A program made the translations under genes and the position numbers. The notes under the pieces were generated by a model. That model saw only the letters and a program-made list of their open reading frames with translations. It did no database searches and was not told where the DNA came from. From Ecdyonurus torrentis (Eukaryota > Arthropoda > Insecta > Ephemeroptera > Heptageniidae), in assembly GCA_949318235.1 (NCBI GenBank), contig OX439132.1, forward strand, positions 8,371,453 through 8,435,452: 64,000 nt of DNA, given 5' to 3'. Shown piece by piece: positions 13,176 through 37,666 of this stretch (its first letter is position 1; each line of letters opens with the position of its first letter).

Positions 13176-13329
13176 GAGGTGAAAGAACAAAGAGGGCTGT
13201 AAAAATATGCAAGGGATTAACTTTTACTACCTGTATGACCCAATTGGTAGTGACCCAATGATTGGGTCATACAGGTAGTAAAAGTTAATCCCTTGCATAT
13301 TTTTACAGCCCTCTTTGTTCTCTCACCTC
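13176..13329. repeat. Near-perfect 154-bp palindrome
   Basis: The arm beginning GAGGTGAAAGAACAAAGAGG is mirrored by the arm ending CCTCTTTGTTCTCTCACCTC, with a tiny loop near 13252. It abuts the TA target of the mariner at 13332. Its class is unknown; it is a probable foldback MITE. Confidence 0.8.
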
Positions 13330-13331
13330 TA

Positions 13332-14602
13332 CAGGGTTGGGCACTTAAATCCGTCAAAAACCTTTTTAATTTCTAAAATAATGTTTTATTAAAGAATGCC
13401 TTACAAGAATGAAATGAAAATGGTGCAGCTTAGGGTGATGTGTAGATGGTATTTACTCAATGTACCCTCCCTCTGCGTTGATGGCGGCCTCTAGACGGGG
13501 CCAGAAATGCAGACACGCCCTCTTCAGCTCTCCACCTTTTAATTTTTTGAATCTAGCTTGAATGGGTTTCTGCAGAGAGGCAACATTGGGGTGCCTGGAC
13601 TTGTTAGTGTCCCTTTCAACTACGCCCAAAACGTAGTAGTCCAGCGGGTTGAGGTCAGAGCTGTTTGGGGGCCAGAACTCCTTGGACCAAAACATGTCCA
13701 TGTTGTCCTCAAGCCAGTTTTGCACTAAATAGCTATTCTAGGCAGGTGCATCGTCCTGTTGAAATACGTATGGCCTCCCACTAGTTACTTTGTCGATCCA
13801 AGGTTTTACTTCCTTTTGTAAAACACCGAGGTACACTTCTTTTGTGACCGTTTCACCTTTTTTGAAGAAATGGGGCGGCATGACGTCACCTTCACTGGAC
13901 ATGATGCCAAAAGCAGGCACGTCATCAGGGTCTTGTGCAAGCCATCTGTTGTTCCTACGGTTCACAAATTGCTCCACATTGAACATTTCCCCTTAAAAGG
14001 GAATGCGACCGGAAGCTTCTTGCTTCAAAGACGAGAGCAAGAGGATTCCCTTAGCGACTCTTTCCTTTCTCGCATCCTCTGACAACCTTTGGCGAATGTT
14101 TAAGACTTGTACTCAGCATTTTGGACTTTAACCCCAGATCTTCCGCTGCAATTCGGCCCATGGTACGTCTGCTGACCTTGACTTTTGACGCCAACACGGT
14201 GAGGGGCATGTCTGGAGCCTTTTTAATGAGTTTTTGCGCCCTTTTCACAACTCTACTGGTCCTTACTGTCCTTTTCCTGACATGCCGCTTGCGTGATGCA
14301 GATCCAAAAGCTTCCCCAGACTCTACTTGTGTTCGGTATCGCTTTACAATATCATACACAGTTCGTCGAGAGTAATTAAAAAAATCAATAATTTCCTTGG
14401 CTGACCTACCAGCGCGAAGAGATTCCACCACTGCAAGTCGACGACACAATTCGGGACTGAAATCACTAACTGCGTTCATTTTTCCCAGCTGGCTGTACTC
14501 TGTTTACAATAAGGTTTTAAGAATGTCCGCTAAAAAAATTGACATCACCAGCTGAGCAGCAATGAGCGGGAAAGTTATTGCGGATTTAAATGCACAAAAC
14601 TG
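13332..14602 (-). mobile_element. Full-length but dead DD37D mariner element
   Basis: Length is 1.27 kb. The left end CAGGGTTGGGCACTTAAATC follows TA at 13330-13331. The right end, read inverted from 14602, is CAGTTTTGTGCATTTAAATC, so the two share a degenerate inverted repeat. The transposase gene runs on the minus strand between them. The element lies between the secreted-protein gene and the 3' end of eIF1. Confidence 0.8.
13453..14479 (-). pseudogene. DD37D mariner transposase, broken
   Basis: The frame starts at 14479 with an N-terminal paired helix-turn-helix region (RSAKEIIDFFNYSRRTVYDI, then KVKVSRRTMGRIAAEDLGLK). After about 142 residues it shifts frame. The middle piece (13986-13738) has the second Asp in VFQQDDAPA, followed by a stop where a conserved His is usual. 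The last piece (to 13453) has PNSSDLNPLDYYVLGVVE with the third Asp. The spacing of 37 residues gives the DD37D type. The stretch that should carry the first catalytic Asp reads F-stop-G-E, so that residue is lost. At least one frameshift and two stops make the copy inactive. Confidence 0.85.
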
Positions 14603-15035
14603 ACATCAATGTCATAATTTATAAATAAAATAGCCCCTTATACAGTAGAAAAAGTCACTTTTTAATATTATTTGCTTGTATTGTGTATTATCATTTTGAT
14701 CAACAACAAAATAATTTGTCACCATCCTAAATTAAACATTAATTCTCTAAAAACATCAATAGCTCCAATATACATGCTAGCTGCTGCAGTGGATAACAAG
14801 GAGTATACGTATATGTAGAGGTCATGGTACACTTGGACCTGGGGAGTAGAGAGGAGGGGGGTGGGGAAGGGGAAAGGGGAACAAAAAGGTTTTAGACAAC
14901 AAGCAAATGAAGAGAGGTTATTGCTGAAGTTTTTGTTTGCTGAGTGTTTTGTTGAGTTGTGCCAAGTTACAAGCACTGTTGCTGCTGACAGGGGCTACTG
15001 TTGCTGAGGCCACTGCCACTGCAAACGTTGTGCAT

Positions 15036-18000
15036 TTAGAAGCCGTGGACCTTGAGTTGGTCTGATTTTGCCAGACCTGTCTTAGTGAGCCACTGGCAGA
15101 TGTTTTCTCGTTGATCTCCTTGCAGTTGCAATACTTCACCGTATTCAGGGTGCTCAATCACTGTACCATTGCACGCAAACTCCTGTAACATTCAATAAAA
15201 CAAACCTTCAATTTCAACCCTTTTCTAATGTGACAAGACAAAACAAAGCAAGAAGCAGCCCTGGGTTTCTAATTGAACTAGTCTAACATTGGACAATTTT
15301 AAATATGAACTTTTTTTTTTTTTCCAGGGTATGTTCCAGGGACATGTAAACCTCTTTATTTATCCTGGTGTTTAATAAAATTTTTTTTTAATTTTAACAC
15401 AGCCATTTAAAAAAAAATTAATAATAAAGGTATAGAAAGAAAACTAGTCAACAGTGTAATATAAATGAAAAAGTTTTAAGTTAATAAACAATAGTAAAAA
15501 TAATAGTTTTAATCAAAAGTTTTATTAAAAACACACACTTAATAAATAAAATTAAATCTTAATTTTATATATTATGAAAAGCAGAAAATTTGTGTTGTAA
15601 TGCCATGTGAGGCTACTACTGGTTTAAATGCCCTTGATTTTATTTATGTGCTGATGTTGCAATCTCTTTACTTGCAATATTGCAAGTCACCGACTCCCTC
15701 GAAACACTAGCAAATGTGTTCTGTACACACACAATATTTTACATACCAACAAACTTTGCTGTAAATCTGTTTACTTAATAAAATGTTGTAGAGATAAACA
15801 TGCTGTTTCCATTCTCCTTTCATCTAACCCCAAATTCAATCTATATGATAAACAACTAAGGCACTACACAGCCATGACTATAGTTACAGAAATAAAACAA
15901 ATATAAATCCACACTCAATTTTTTTAATGTCGGTGAATATTAGCTGTTATCAGTTCATTAAAAATGATGCCGTCAAATCGAATCAATTACCTACTTATGA
16001 CCACTACCTTAGAAGTACCATTAAATTCACATCTGTGAAATTATAAGGGAGTCACCATGCATTTTTTTTTTTTTTGGTCAGTTTCCCAATTTAAACTCAA
16101 TGAACCCCCATTCCTATCTAATGCTTACATACTTTTAAACATTTATTTAACTCGGGTAGCATTAAAATTTACAAAAAGGGGGTGGGATAGCTGATTTTTA
16201 AATTCTGGAGATACAAGCCTAATCGTAACAACCGCAACTATATTTTTATTCTGACATCACATACCTAGTTCTAAGAGAAAATTTTTCTACTGTAACTTGG
16301 GACATTATTAAATCACCTATACATATTGATCTTGTTGCGAGCAAAATGTCTATCTCATTCCCGAATGTTATGGAGATGGCGCTCAAGATAGACATTTTGC
16401 TTACTATGCTGACAAAATACGAGATAGACATTTTGCTTACTATGCTGACAAAAAAACGAGATAGACATTTTGCTCCACGTGATAAAATACAAGATAGACA
16501 TTTTGTTCGCAACAAGATCGCTATCCACTATCTCGATGGAAAACTGAACTATGTATAGTCTCTGCGCGCCTCAAATTTGGAACATCTGCGCTCTCTGCCT
16601 CTCCTAAAATTGAAGCATGTGTAATGGAGCGCTGGTAAGAGATGCTTCAAATTAATTCGGGAGAGGCGGAGAGCACTGATGTTCCAAATTTGAGGTGCGC
16701 GGAAACTATTGATAGTTCAGTTTTCCGCGGAGCCATCGATCTGTGGCATGTATTTTAACGCTAATTGCTCTAGCAAAGAATATTTATCATATCTAGACAC
16801 AAATACAATGAGGAAGTCTACACACAGTTAGCCCCTAGGTTTGAATACGTAATTTGAAAGAGAAAAAGTAGTAGATAAACTTGGCATAGGCAATTACCTG
16901 GAAAATTGATGTTTTATTTAATAAAAGAAATAAAAAATTTCAATTCCCAACCCTTTGCCGACTATGACGTCATTTGTTTACATCCGATTTTCAATTGTCT
17001 TCTGGATTTCAAACGACCCCATTGTTGAAAGGCGGCGTTGGCCGTTAATTTTTTTGAATTTGTAGCAGTTGCATGAAATCCAGAAGACAATTGAAAATCG
17101 GATGTAAACAAATGACGTCATAGTCGGCAAAGGGTTGGGAATTGAAATTTTTTATTTCTTCTTTTATTAAATAGAACGTCAATTTTCAAGGTAATAGCCT
17201 ATGACGTATTCAAACCTAGGGGTTATCTTTGTGTAGACTTCCTCATTTTCTAAAAAGCTGCCAGTAAAGCAATAGTTTTGGGATTTTTTTCTTTTGATCT
17301 GATCTTGGTGCCCAATCCTTTCTTCTTACAGAAGAAAAAGAAAAAAGAATATCACGCTTTATTGTACTTTTAAATTTTATTTCATTTAACAGTAATCTTT
17401 GGCTAAATTACTCATGGTATGGATGGACAAACAAGAAATATTCATAGACTTACAGCGGACACAATTAAATATATGTATATATTAAATGTATTATACTATA
17501 ATATTCAGGACACTATAGCGGAGCACCCTTGTATTTTGAAATAATAAAATTTTATTTACTATATTGTTTAATGATTAGCCTGTTTACATGGGGCAATACT
17601 TGCATTCTGTAATGCTTGGTACTACTTATACTCTGAAGTTAATATAATATTTGGTGGGAGAGGGGGGGGGGGGGCACTGCATTTATATAAATTTGCTATG
17701 ACATTTGGAGTGAAAGAAATGGTGACTGAGAAGTATGAGAGTATTGTTACAGTGGTTTGGTCATGTTGAGACCATGGGTGATGAAAGATGGGTGTGCAAA
17801 ACGGGTATTTCATAGTAAGAGTGGATGGAAGGAGAGATAGGGGCAGGCCTAAAACATCATGGTCTGAAGATGTTTGAAAAATAAGAATGTATGAGATGCA
17901 AAAGAAAGTGTATGAAACTTACGAGTCTGAAAGAAGCGAGAAATATGTCAGGATAGAAAGTCTTGGAGGTCTATCACTAGGTTAAGCTAAAAATCGTCTA

Positions 18001-21000
18001 TGTTGTTGGCTAATCCCGAAAGGGACTATAGTGTCATGATATATATGACATTACATAGAAAAAATATAATTAAGGCAATAATACGTAGAACGATTAGAAC
18101 ACAATAAATTTAAAGTTAGTAAAATGTGAAAATTCTCTTATTTAATTGGTCTAATTAGTCGAACGCTAAGAGGACGCATGAATGGTCTTAGACAGTTTCA
18201 GTGATAGGGAAGCAACTTGACTGACAAGCCTGCAGCTAAACATGCAACCTCTCATAAAAAAAAATAATAATTAAAAAAAAAAGACTGCTTCACAATAAAA
18301 ATCAAATAACATATTCCTGGCCCAGCTAACAATGCAATATTACGAGTGGGAATTAGCATATCAATATATTTTACAATCCAGGATGACAACACACTGGCCT
18401 GGGCTTAATATTTGTAAACGAAAATTAAAAATTAAAAAAACTCACCAACCTGATCCCTTGTTCCTCTATTCCCACCCTTACTCTTGTGCATGATCTCCTA
18501 CTATACTTCCCCCACCCTCACCACACCTGTTCATAAAACAACACCAGCAGAGCCATCATTCATAGTTTCTCTCAGAGTCTGTAAGACTGATGAAGGCAAA
18601 ACACACTCCATCTCTCTTGGAGTTTATTGCCGACGTATTACCAATGTGTTACTTTTTTATCTCTGTGCCAGCACGATTTTTGACTCTCTTCACTATGGTA
18701 AGGCTCTTCCTGGTTCATTCCATCCTTCTTTTTAACTTATCATACTTAACACGATGATATATTTTTCCTTGATATCTAATTCACAGCTTGTTACAAATTG
18801 GGATCAAAGTTCTAACATATAACTCTATACTCCCCCCCCCCCCTCCCTCCCTCCCTCCCTCCCTCCCTCCATTTTTTTTTTTTTTTTTTTTTTTTAATAT
18901 TACCTATAGGTCTATGTCTATACCTTTAAGCTTAATTTTCAAGGATTGAATTTGAATGAGAAAGAAAGCAAAAGAAAAAGAAAAAAAAAAAAAAAAACTT
19001 GATTGCATCAAATATTGCTCAACGATAACAGAAGTTCAGAAGTTTATAGTGTATAAAAAGTGAGAGACAATAGTGTTGAACAACATTTGCATTAAAAGTA
19101 CTGTAGTTTAAACAATAAAAAGCTCAGATGAACCAGGGAAAGGATAGAATAACCAGCAAGGGCCTTACCACAGTAGAAGTTCTATGGAGAGGTCGAAGTC
19201 TCGCATGGCACAGTGTTTTGTTATATAACACTGTGCCATGCGAGACTTCGACCTCTCCATAGAACTTCAACTGTGGTAAGGCCCTTGCTGGTTATTCTAT
19301 CCTTTTCTTTAAAGGCGTAGAACACCTTGAACAGAAAATTTGCGTAATATCCTAACAAAACTGAAAATCAACGTTGATTTGGCCGGAGTCATTGATTTCT
19401 AATTTGTTTTCCATGCACAAAATGCCACTGCCGGTCACTGACGTCACAGATCTCCCGGTTTACTTGCGCGTGGACCAGGCGAGCTGTGACGTTAGTGACC
19501 GGCAGCGGCATTTTGTGAATGGAAAATAAATTAGAAATCAATGACTACGGTCAAATCAACGTTGATTTTCAGGTTTGTTAGGATATTACGCAACGTTTTT
19601 GTTCAAGGTGTTCTACGCCTTTAATATTGATCCTAACCGCGATGGTTTTTTCCTTAAATTGATCAGATGAACCAGGGTCAGAACAAACATTGAATGCCTT
19701 GGCTACTTTACACTAGTAATGCCGCCACATCTCTATAGAGCTAAAAAACTATTGACGCGCCATCTGGTGTTTTAGTTCAAAAGGGACGTGGCCTCTTTGC
19801 CGAGAAAGGATTGCCCAATACTGATAGCATTGGGGAGCTTCTTAATTATTTTTTTTACTCAAGCTGTATGTATGATATCACTACAGTGATAATTGATTTA
19901 ATAACTTTGGGGTGTTAGGTATACATAAAAAATATACCCAAGGTGCATCAACGTTTCTGTGCTGCTGATGTCACTTTGATTTAAAGTCAAAATCCTATCT
20001 CGGCTATCATTGCTATCCTTTCTCGGCGAGCGTGCGCGCGCACATTTGCTACAGTGTTGCCAAGCCATTTTTTTCCTCTATTACATTAGGATATCTACGA
20101 ATTTAAAAAAATATTACTTTATTCTATAGGCAATAGTCAAGGTCTCTCTATAAGAGGTTATTAATACACTTTGCTGCTCATACAGTTGGAGTCTATCTCT
20201 TTCTCTATTGTAGGTATAGCTTAGAAAATTAGCTAAGATGAACGATTTATCTACCAATGTATATTTTCATTTCACTTACACCCGACTCAACCATGTTTCT
20301 CAATTTGTAGTGACTTGTGATCTGATACATGTATTTGTTTAGTCATTAGTAAAATATTAAATTTAATCTTATGCAAGTATAAGTAATGAGGGTATCAAAA
20401 AAAAATAGAAATTGAGAAGAAAAAAAGAGGATGCATCTGGTGTGAGCAAGGTGTCATTTAAGGTACAGTTGACAAAAAAAATAATAAAAAATAAAAAAAT
20501 GCAATTCCAAATAATAGTCAAATATGGGAGGTAGGCAAGGGTGTTTAATTTGATGACACTTTTACAATCATATCTTTAGCTCCTTAAACCTAGTACAGGG
20601 TGTAACTTGCGAATGAGATAATATACTCTAGTTCAACAATATGTTGCACCGACTCCTCCAAAAAGCACTTCTTGCACCCTGCCTGGACACAGCACTGCAG
20701 GGTGTTTTGTAAAATGCACCCTTATTTCCTGTCTTTACGTTAGAGTAACTGTGCCATAATGAGGGTGGTTGTGGTGGTATTTGTGGGGATTGTAGGAGGA
20801 GGGAGGAGTCTGTGTGACAAAGTCGATGACCCAGAGTATAGTTCCAGATTGTTTTTATAACATCACTTGCAACTAGTTGAACTGCTGCTGTTTAACCTCT
20901 CATGAAGAAACAGTGATGTAATGAGCTTAAAATATCAATGTTTACCCGTCAAAGTGAACGAACTACACTTTACAAATGTCAATCAAAATGAACGATCTAC

Positions 21001-22268
21001 GTTTGGCGCTTCTACGCGTTTTAACAGGAGAACTATATGTGTGATCTTGGAATTTGTAAAGTGCAGATCGGTCGTTTTGAACAATGCGTTCACTTCAACA
21101 GGTAAGCATCGATATGTATTAATAAAACTTTTAAATATTGTAACTTTTATATGTATACTGGTACGTATGAAAATGAGAGCTTCAGTACAATAGAAGTCAT
21201 GTTAAAACTCGAACTCAAAAGGATAGTTACATACCGAACAAACTACCGGTACTAATACACATACATATTTTAAAGAAAATAAATTCCTCTTTTGCATAAT
21301 ATGAAGTACCTACCTAGAATTTGTGGCATATTGATATGATACATAGTCATAATTATTGTAATGGTATTACTTTCAAAATAAATATAATATACAATATTGT
21401 TTCTTGTGCAAAATCTAATTGTACTTGAGACACATCATCAGCTGAGTCTTAGCAAACGATGCATCAACAAAGCAAACACTTATCTTATTCTAGAGTATTT
21501 ATTTCAGTTTGAATAAATTTGATGGAACTTTGACCACACAAATGAAAACACACTCACCTTCTTACAAGCGCGAACGATCTTCTTCAGGTCATACTCTGAA
21601 GACAGACCCTGAACGGTAGTTAATGTCTTGCGTCCATTACGTTGCTGGATTCTTATATGAACCAAACCATCCTGCACGCCTTCATCGGCACCCTTGTTTG
21701 CGTCCGCAAAGGGGTCTATAGAACAAAAATAAGAATTACAAATCTAAGGTAAACCAGAATATACTGCGCGACATTCTTTAAGTCGGCCAAGGCTAGTGAC
21801 AACATAAACGTACGTAAGGCGTATGCATTAAATTAAGCACTGTGAAAATTTGTTAATTATTAAAAAAATGTTGAGCAACTTTTAGTCTGAGGAAATACGA
21901 AGCAAATACTCAAAAACTACAACTACTATACAAACAGTATACTAATGTTTCTAACTTTGACATAAACAGCTGGCTGTAATGTACGAGGAAGTAGGAAGTT
22001 CAAGATGACAAAATAATTTTTGACAACCATAATAATTTGCTATGAAAGGCATTTTTAATTACATACAAAAATTAGCTTAAAAGAATAAAAATCATTGATT
22101 AATTTAAACGACAAAAATGTTAATTTAATAGTAGAAAACATTTAGAAATAAGTTTCGAGCAAAATCTAATGACGCAACGGACCCCAAACAAACAGCCATC
22201 TTGCACCTGCAAATAAAATATTAAAAGTTATAGTTCTTACCAAATGTGGTGAGATTCTGGATGGACAT
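15036..22268 (-). CDS. eIF1: Translation initiation factor eIF1 (SUI1 family)
   Basis: Three exons: 22268-22241 (MSIQNLTTF plus one base), 21715-21558 and 15182-15036 (TAA stop at 15038-15036). All have GT-AG junctions and matching phases. The product has 110 residues, close to the ~113 of known eIF1. Family knowledge: eIF1 binds the 40S subunit near the P site and enforces AUG selection by scanning pre-initiation complexes. The conserved SUI1 core is evident: HIRIQQRNGRKTLTTVQGL, then DLKKIVRACKKEFACNG, then HPEYGEVLQLQGDQRENICQ, with terminal LKVHGF. Intron 2 is 6.4 kb and full of foldback elements and a LINE fragment. An ATTAAA-type signal at about 14662-14667 (minus) may end the 3' UTR just outside the neighbouring mariner. 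The promoter region has three CRE octamers. Confidence 0.95.
16328..16519. repeat. Family J foldback array, copy 1
   Basis: Ends GATCTTGTTGCGA and inverted TCGCAACAAGATC. Between them are ~33-37-bp units carrying GATAGACATTTTGCT and GACAAAATACGA words: one unit on the left arm, four in opposite orientation on the right. The core is TTCCCGAATGTTATGGAGAT. The same core, ends and unit plan occur at 32944-33233. It lies in eIF1 intron 2. Confidence 0.8.
16538..16726. repeat. Imperfect palindrome in eIF1 intron 2
   Basis: The arm with GGAAAACTGAACTAT and CTCAAATTTGGAACATC faces its inverse, GATGTTCCAAATTTGAG then ATAGTTCAGTTTTCC. Length is 189 bp. It abuts family J copy 1. Class unknown. Confidence 0.75.
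16808..17248. repeat. 440-bp foldback element
   Basis: Outer arms ATGAGGAAGTCTACACA and the inverse TGTGTAGACTTCCTCAT. The arms stay paired for about 190 bp, including CCCAACCCTTTGCCGACTAT and a TGACGTCA word, leaving a loop of about 50 bp. Non-coding. Confidence 0.8.
17500..17535. repeat. Solo end of family C
   Basis: AGGACACTATAGCGGAGCAC followed by CCTTG matches one end of the 163-bp family C elements at 23792 and 30967. The rest is absent. Confidence 0.6.
17675..18060 (+). mobile_element. LINE (non-LTR retrotransposon) 3' fragment
   Basis: Conceptual translation gives WFGHVETMGDER, then after a frameshift RVDGRRDRGRPKTSW. This is the typical region C-terminal to the reverse transcriptase of RTE/Jockey-like LINEs. 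The 3' end with GGAGGTCTATCACT and CCCGAAAGGGACTATAGTGT is shared with a minus-strand piece at 28735-28830, confirming a dispersed family. It is 5'-truncated, frameshifted and inactive. Confidence 0.75.
18567..18735 (+). repeat. Family G/A-related repeat end
   Basis: Carries the series GTCTGTAAGACTGATGAAGG, CTCTTGGAGTTTATTGCC, CTCTTCACTATGGTAAGGCT. Similar series are at 23516-23725, 27305-27455, 45930-46132 and 49043-49510. The outer part is shared with the ends of the family A palindromes. Confidence 0.6.
18832..18893. repeat. (CCCT)n and poly-T tract
   Basis: C run, then CCCT repeats, then about 25 T. Confidence 0.9.
19139..19306. mobile_element. Family A palindrome, copy 1
   Basis: 168 bp, almost perfectly self-complementary. 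The arm starts AAAGGATAGAATAACCAGCA and runs through GGAGAGGTCGAAGTCTCGCA to a centre at about 19222. Other copies with larger loops are at 33574-33840, 38563-39253, 45753-46132 and 46859-47081. Non-coding foldback MITE, directly beside family B copy 1. Confidence 0.85.
19313..19620. mobile_element. Family B TTAA MITE, copy 1
   Basis: 308 bp flanked by TTAA at 19309-19312 and 19621-19624. The ends AGGCGTAGAACACCTTGAAC are inverted on the right. The arms continue with ATCAACGTTGATTTGGCC, GTCATTGATTTCTAAT and a CACTGACGTCACAG block near the centre. It lies in eIF1 intron 2. Confidence 0.9.
19625..21557. other. Remaining 5' part of eIF1 intron 2
   Basis: No exon is visible. AACCGCGATGGTTTTTTCC at about 19636 is a motif that recurs near 46840, 48470 and 51396. 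A GC-richer piece at 19690-20060 has CCGAGAAAGGATTG and the inverse CCTTTCTCGG. About 20930-21110 has a weak inverted repeat (GAACGAACTACACTTTAC versus GTAAAGTGCAGATCGGTCGT). Confidence 0.45.
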
Positions 22269-22411
22269 ACGACACACAAAAGTTTTCACAAGCTTTTATA
22301 TTCCTGCAATATGCAAAGAAAATGTAAATCGAATATCGGATGCGATTAGATTTCAGAGAAATGTCAACGATCTCCGTTACGAACAACTTTTTATTCAGAA
22401 GGATCCGGATG

Positions 22412-22468
22412 TGACGTCATTGTTGATTTGTTGAATGATGACGTCATGGCCATGACAATGTGACGTCA
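22412..22468. promoter_or_regulatory. Triple CRE cluster upstream of eIF1
   Basis: The octamer TGACGTCA occurs at 22412-22419, 22439-22446 and 22461-22468, that is 144-200 bp upstream of the eIF1 start codon. Known: this is the palindromic CREB/ATF site. Inference: it drives eIF1, since SLC35B3 upstream ends at 22905 on the same strand. Confidence 0.6.
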
Positions 22469-22904
22469 CGTAAACAAGATCAACGCAATGGAAAAAAAAA
22501 GTTAATGAAATAATTTATACATCAATTAAAAACAGCATTTATTTTTTGCATTTAAATAACATTTTTATTTAAAAATTTCAGAAGAAAGTATATAAATAAA
22601 TATTTATAAAAGACAGTCATTTGACTATTTTTTTATTGCACCATTTTTTTAAAAATCCAAAACATTATGCATAATCGGCATAATGCCACATAAAAAATAC
22701 TGCATTAGAAAATGTAAGAACATCATCAATAACTTAAATGTAGGTGGTATAACATAGGTTTATAATAAATCACAACAAAAAAGTACAGATCTTAAAAAAT
22801 ATTATTGGAAATGATTAAATATTAATATATAGTTTTAAACACTAAAATACATAAGAGAGCTTGTGTAGGACAGGACACAAAACACTGTGGAATATAGCGC
22901 TCAT
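22469..22904. other. Spacer holding the SLC35B3 3' UTR
   Basis: Minus-strand AATAAA signals lie at about 22569-22564 and 22543-22538, some 340-365 bp after the SLC35B3 stop. Otherwise AT-rich. Confidence 0.45.
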
Positions 22905-35617
<12,713 letters not shown>

Positions 35618-36305
35618 ATTAATTTTCTCACAATACTGGTCAATTTTAGACAAATTACTAAATGTATTCACACATTTTTACATCATGATATACGTGTCAA
35701 CGTGATCTTTTGATAAGAAACACAAATAAATCGTTTATTTTGTGTTTTATCACACGTGTTTATCTCATCAGCTGTTCATTCTGACTCTGAAAAGTGGGCG
35801 TGTCATTAGACGACTTTTGTGCCTTCGTGCTTTTGTTGCACAAAACGTGCTGATGTTGCACATTAAAATAACTTTTCTATAAGCAAATACACAAATAGAT
35901 TAAATATTGATTTCAGAATTTGTGATATATAAGTGTAAGTATTTTAATTTGTTAAATATGTTACATTATGAATATTGTAACAAAAACAAATCTCCATCCA
36001 CACCCCTTTCTGTATGTATAGCGTGCCCGAGCGTGCCATGCAACCATGTACGCACCACGCACACAGTTAACTCAGTAATGTTAGAAACTTGGCCAGAATG
36101 TACTAGCAATTACCATAAAATATTTGCAATCGATCTTACATCAACACTGAAAGCTTGTTTTATTTCTGCATGATAACAAAAATGAAAAAAAAAAAAAAAA
36201 AAAAAGCGGTGTCCAGGTTTGATGACAAAAGCTGCAACTGTGTTATTGATAACTCATAACTGTATTAGTTATTGGCATGCTTGCCGAAATAAATTAGCAG
36301 GAGTT

Positions 36306-36362
<57 letters not shown>

Positions 36363-37496
36363 GTATATAGCCTATATATAAAAAGGTCCGGACCATATAA
36401 TTATATGGTCATATATAATAAAGAGGTTGAGCGCAGCACAAAACTCGCGCATTCGATTTCATTTTGCGATGGATTGTACTGGGTTCTAAGCCAATACGAT
36501 GCCGTTCACCAGTTACGTCACTGATAAGGTGAATAAAGTTGCAAGTGGTGATATGACGTCTTTGGTGAATTCCTTTTAAGCTGCGCAACCTTAACCAAAA
36601 CTTTTCCTGGAGCATCTATAACCTCTTATATGTAGACCTTGTTGCTCATATAATCGTCTTTTAGTTGTGCTACAATTTCAAACCCCTAAAATGAGTGGAA
36701 GGTGTTTAAAAAAATACCCTCGATCTATTGGTATTGTAACACTACGATAGTGCTACCTAATATATTATGGTTAATAATGTTGGTTTTGGTAATCTTTTCA
36801 CTTAAATGCACAGATTCCCAATGTAACAATAATAATATTTATTCAATATTATGTTTACTTATACAGCAATGCTGGTGAGCTCATGAAGGTCGCTCCCAGC
36901 TGTCTCTGCTGCCCAACACTGCGTAAAGCATAGTAAACTGTGGTGCAGAGCAGAGCATAATTATTTAGTATCATATTTCTTCATATCAGTTGTTCTCGTT
37001 GTAGAGTTTTGTTGTCTTGCAACCTTGAAGCTTGCCTGTTCTTTACATAGAGCTCAAAGTTGCATGACATTATGAGCAACTTTATGAGGTTTCTATTCGG
37101 AATAACTGAATGTAGTTGCAGTTTTGTTATTAAATTAAAGTATTGTACCATGGGGTCGTTACAGTATTGGGTCACTGGTCACCCTCTCATTCAAAGAATT
37201 TTTTTAACATTGTGGTGAGTGCCATAAAGGTTCTATGTATTTTAAATGGCACATCTGTGCTCTCGTTCAGGGTTCATTGCTCAGCCCTTGGTGGGTCTAT
37301 CAACTTCAAACAAACTGTTGTGAGCTCATATTGACGTGGTTATTTTGGTCTCAAAATTTTGGAGCCACAAGAATATTTGGTTCGCGTTGAGTGAGCTCCG
37401 AACAATCTGACCAAGAGGGTGGCCCAATAACATATTAAATATATGTATTCTAACATGTACGTAAAATTGTTTTGTTTTGATAGGTATGATTCCAAC
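35618..37496. promoter_or_regulatory. Divergent SLC35B3-EXD3 intergenic region
   Basis: This head-to-head spacer should hold both promoters. The SLC35B3 side has E-box-type CACGTG (35753-35758) and CAGCTG (35769-35774) and a GC-richer block to about 35870. It also contains an A run at 36186-36205, a (TA)n tract at 36312-36359, and a GC-richer unit at 36420-36620 without a recognised gene. Confidence 0.45.
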
Positions 37497-37635
37497 ATGT
37501 ATCGTGGAAGGCAGGATGAAAAAGGGCAGCCAATGAGCTCTCGACAAACCACTTCATGTCATCCTGATCATCAGACTCAAGCATGGATTTCTCAGCTACA
37601 TCATATTTGGTCCATCTGTAAGTTTTAACACCACA

Positions 37636-37666
<31 letters not shown>

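Noticed and set aside
18580..18620. Possible second hammerhead (ACTGATGAAGGCAAAACAC)
   Set aside because: No stem II can form between CTGATGA and the A-rich segment, and GAAA plus a cleavage triplet are missing; it belongs to repeat family G.
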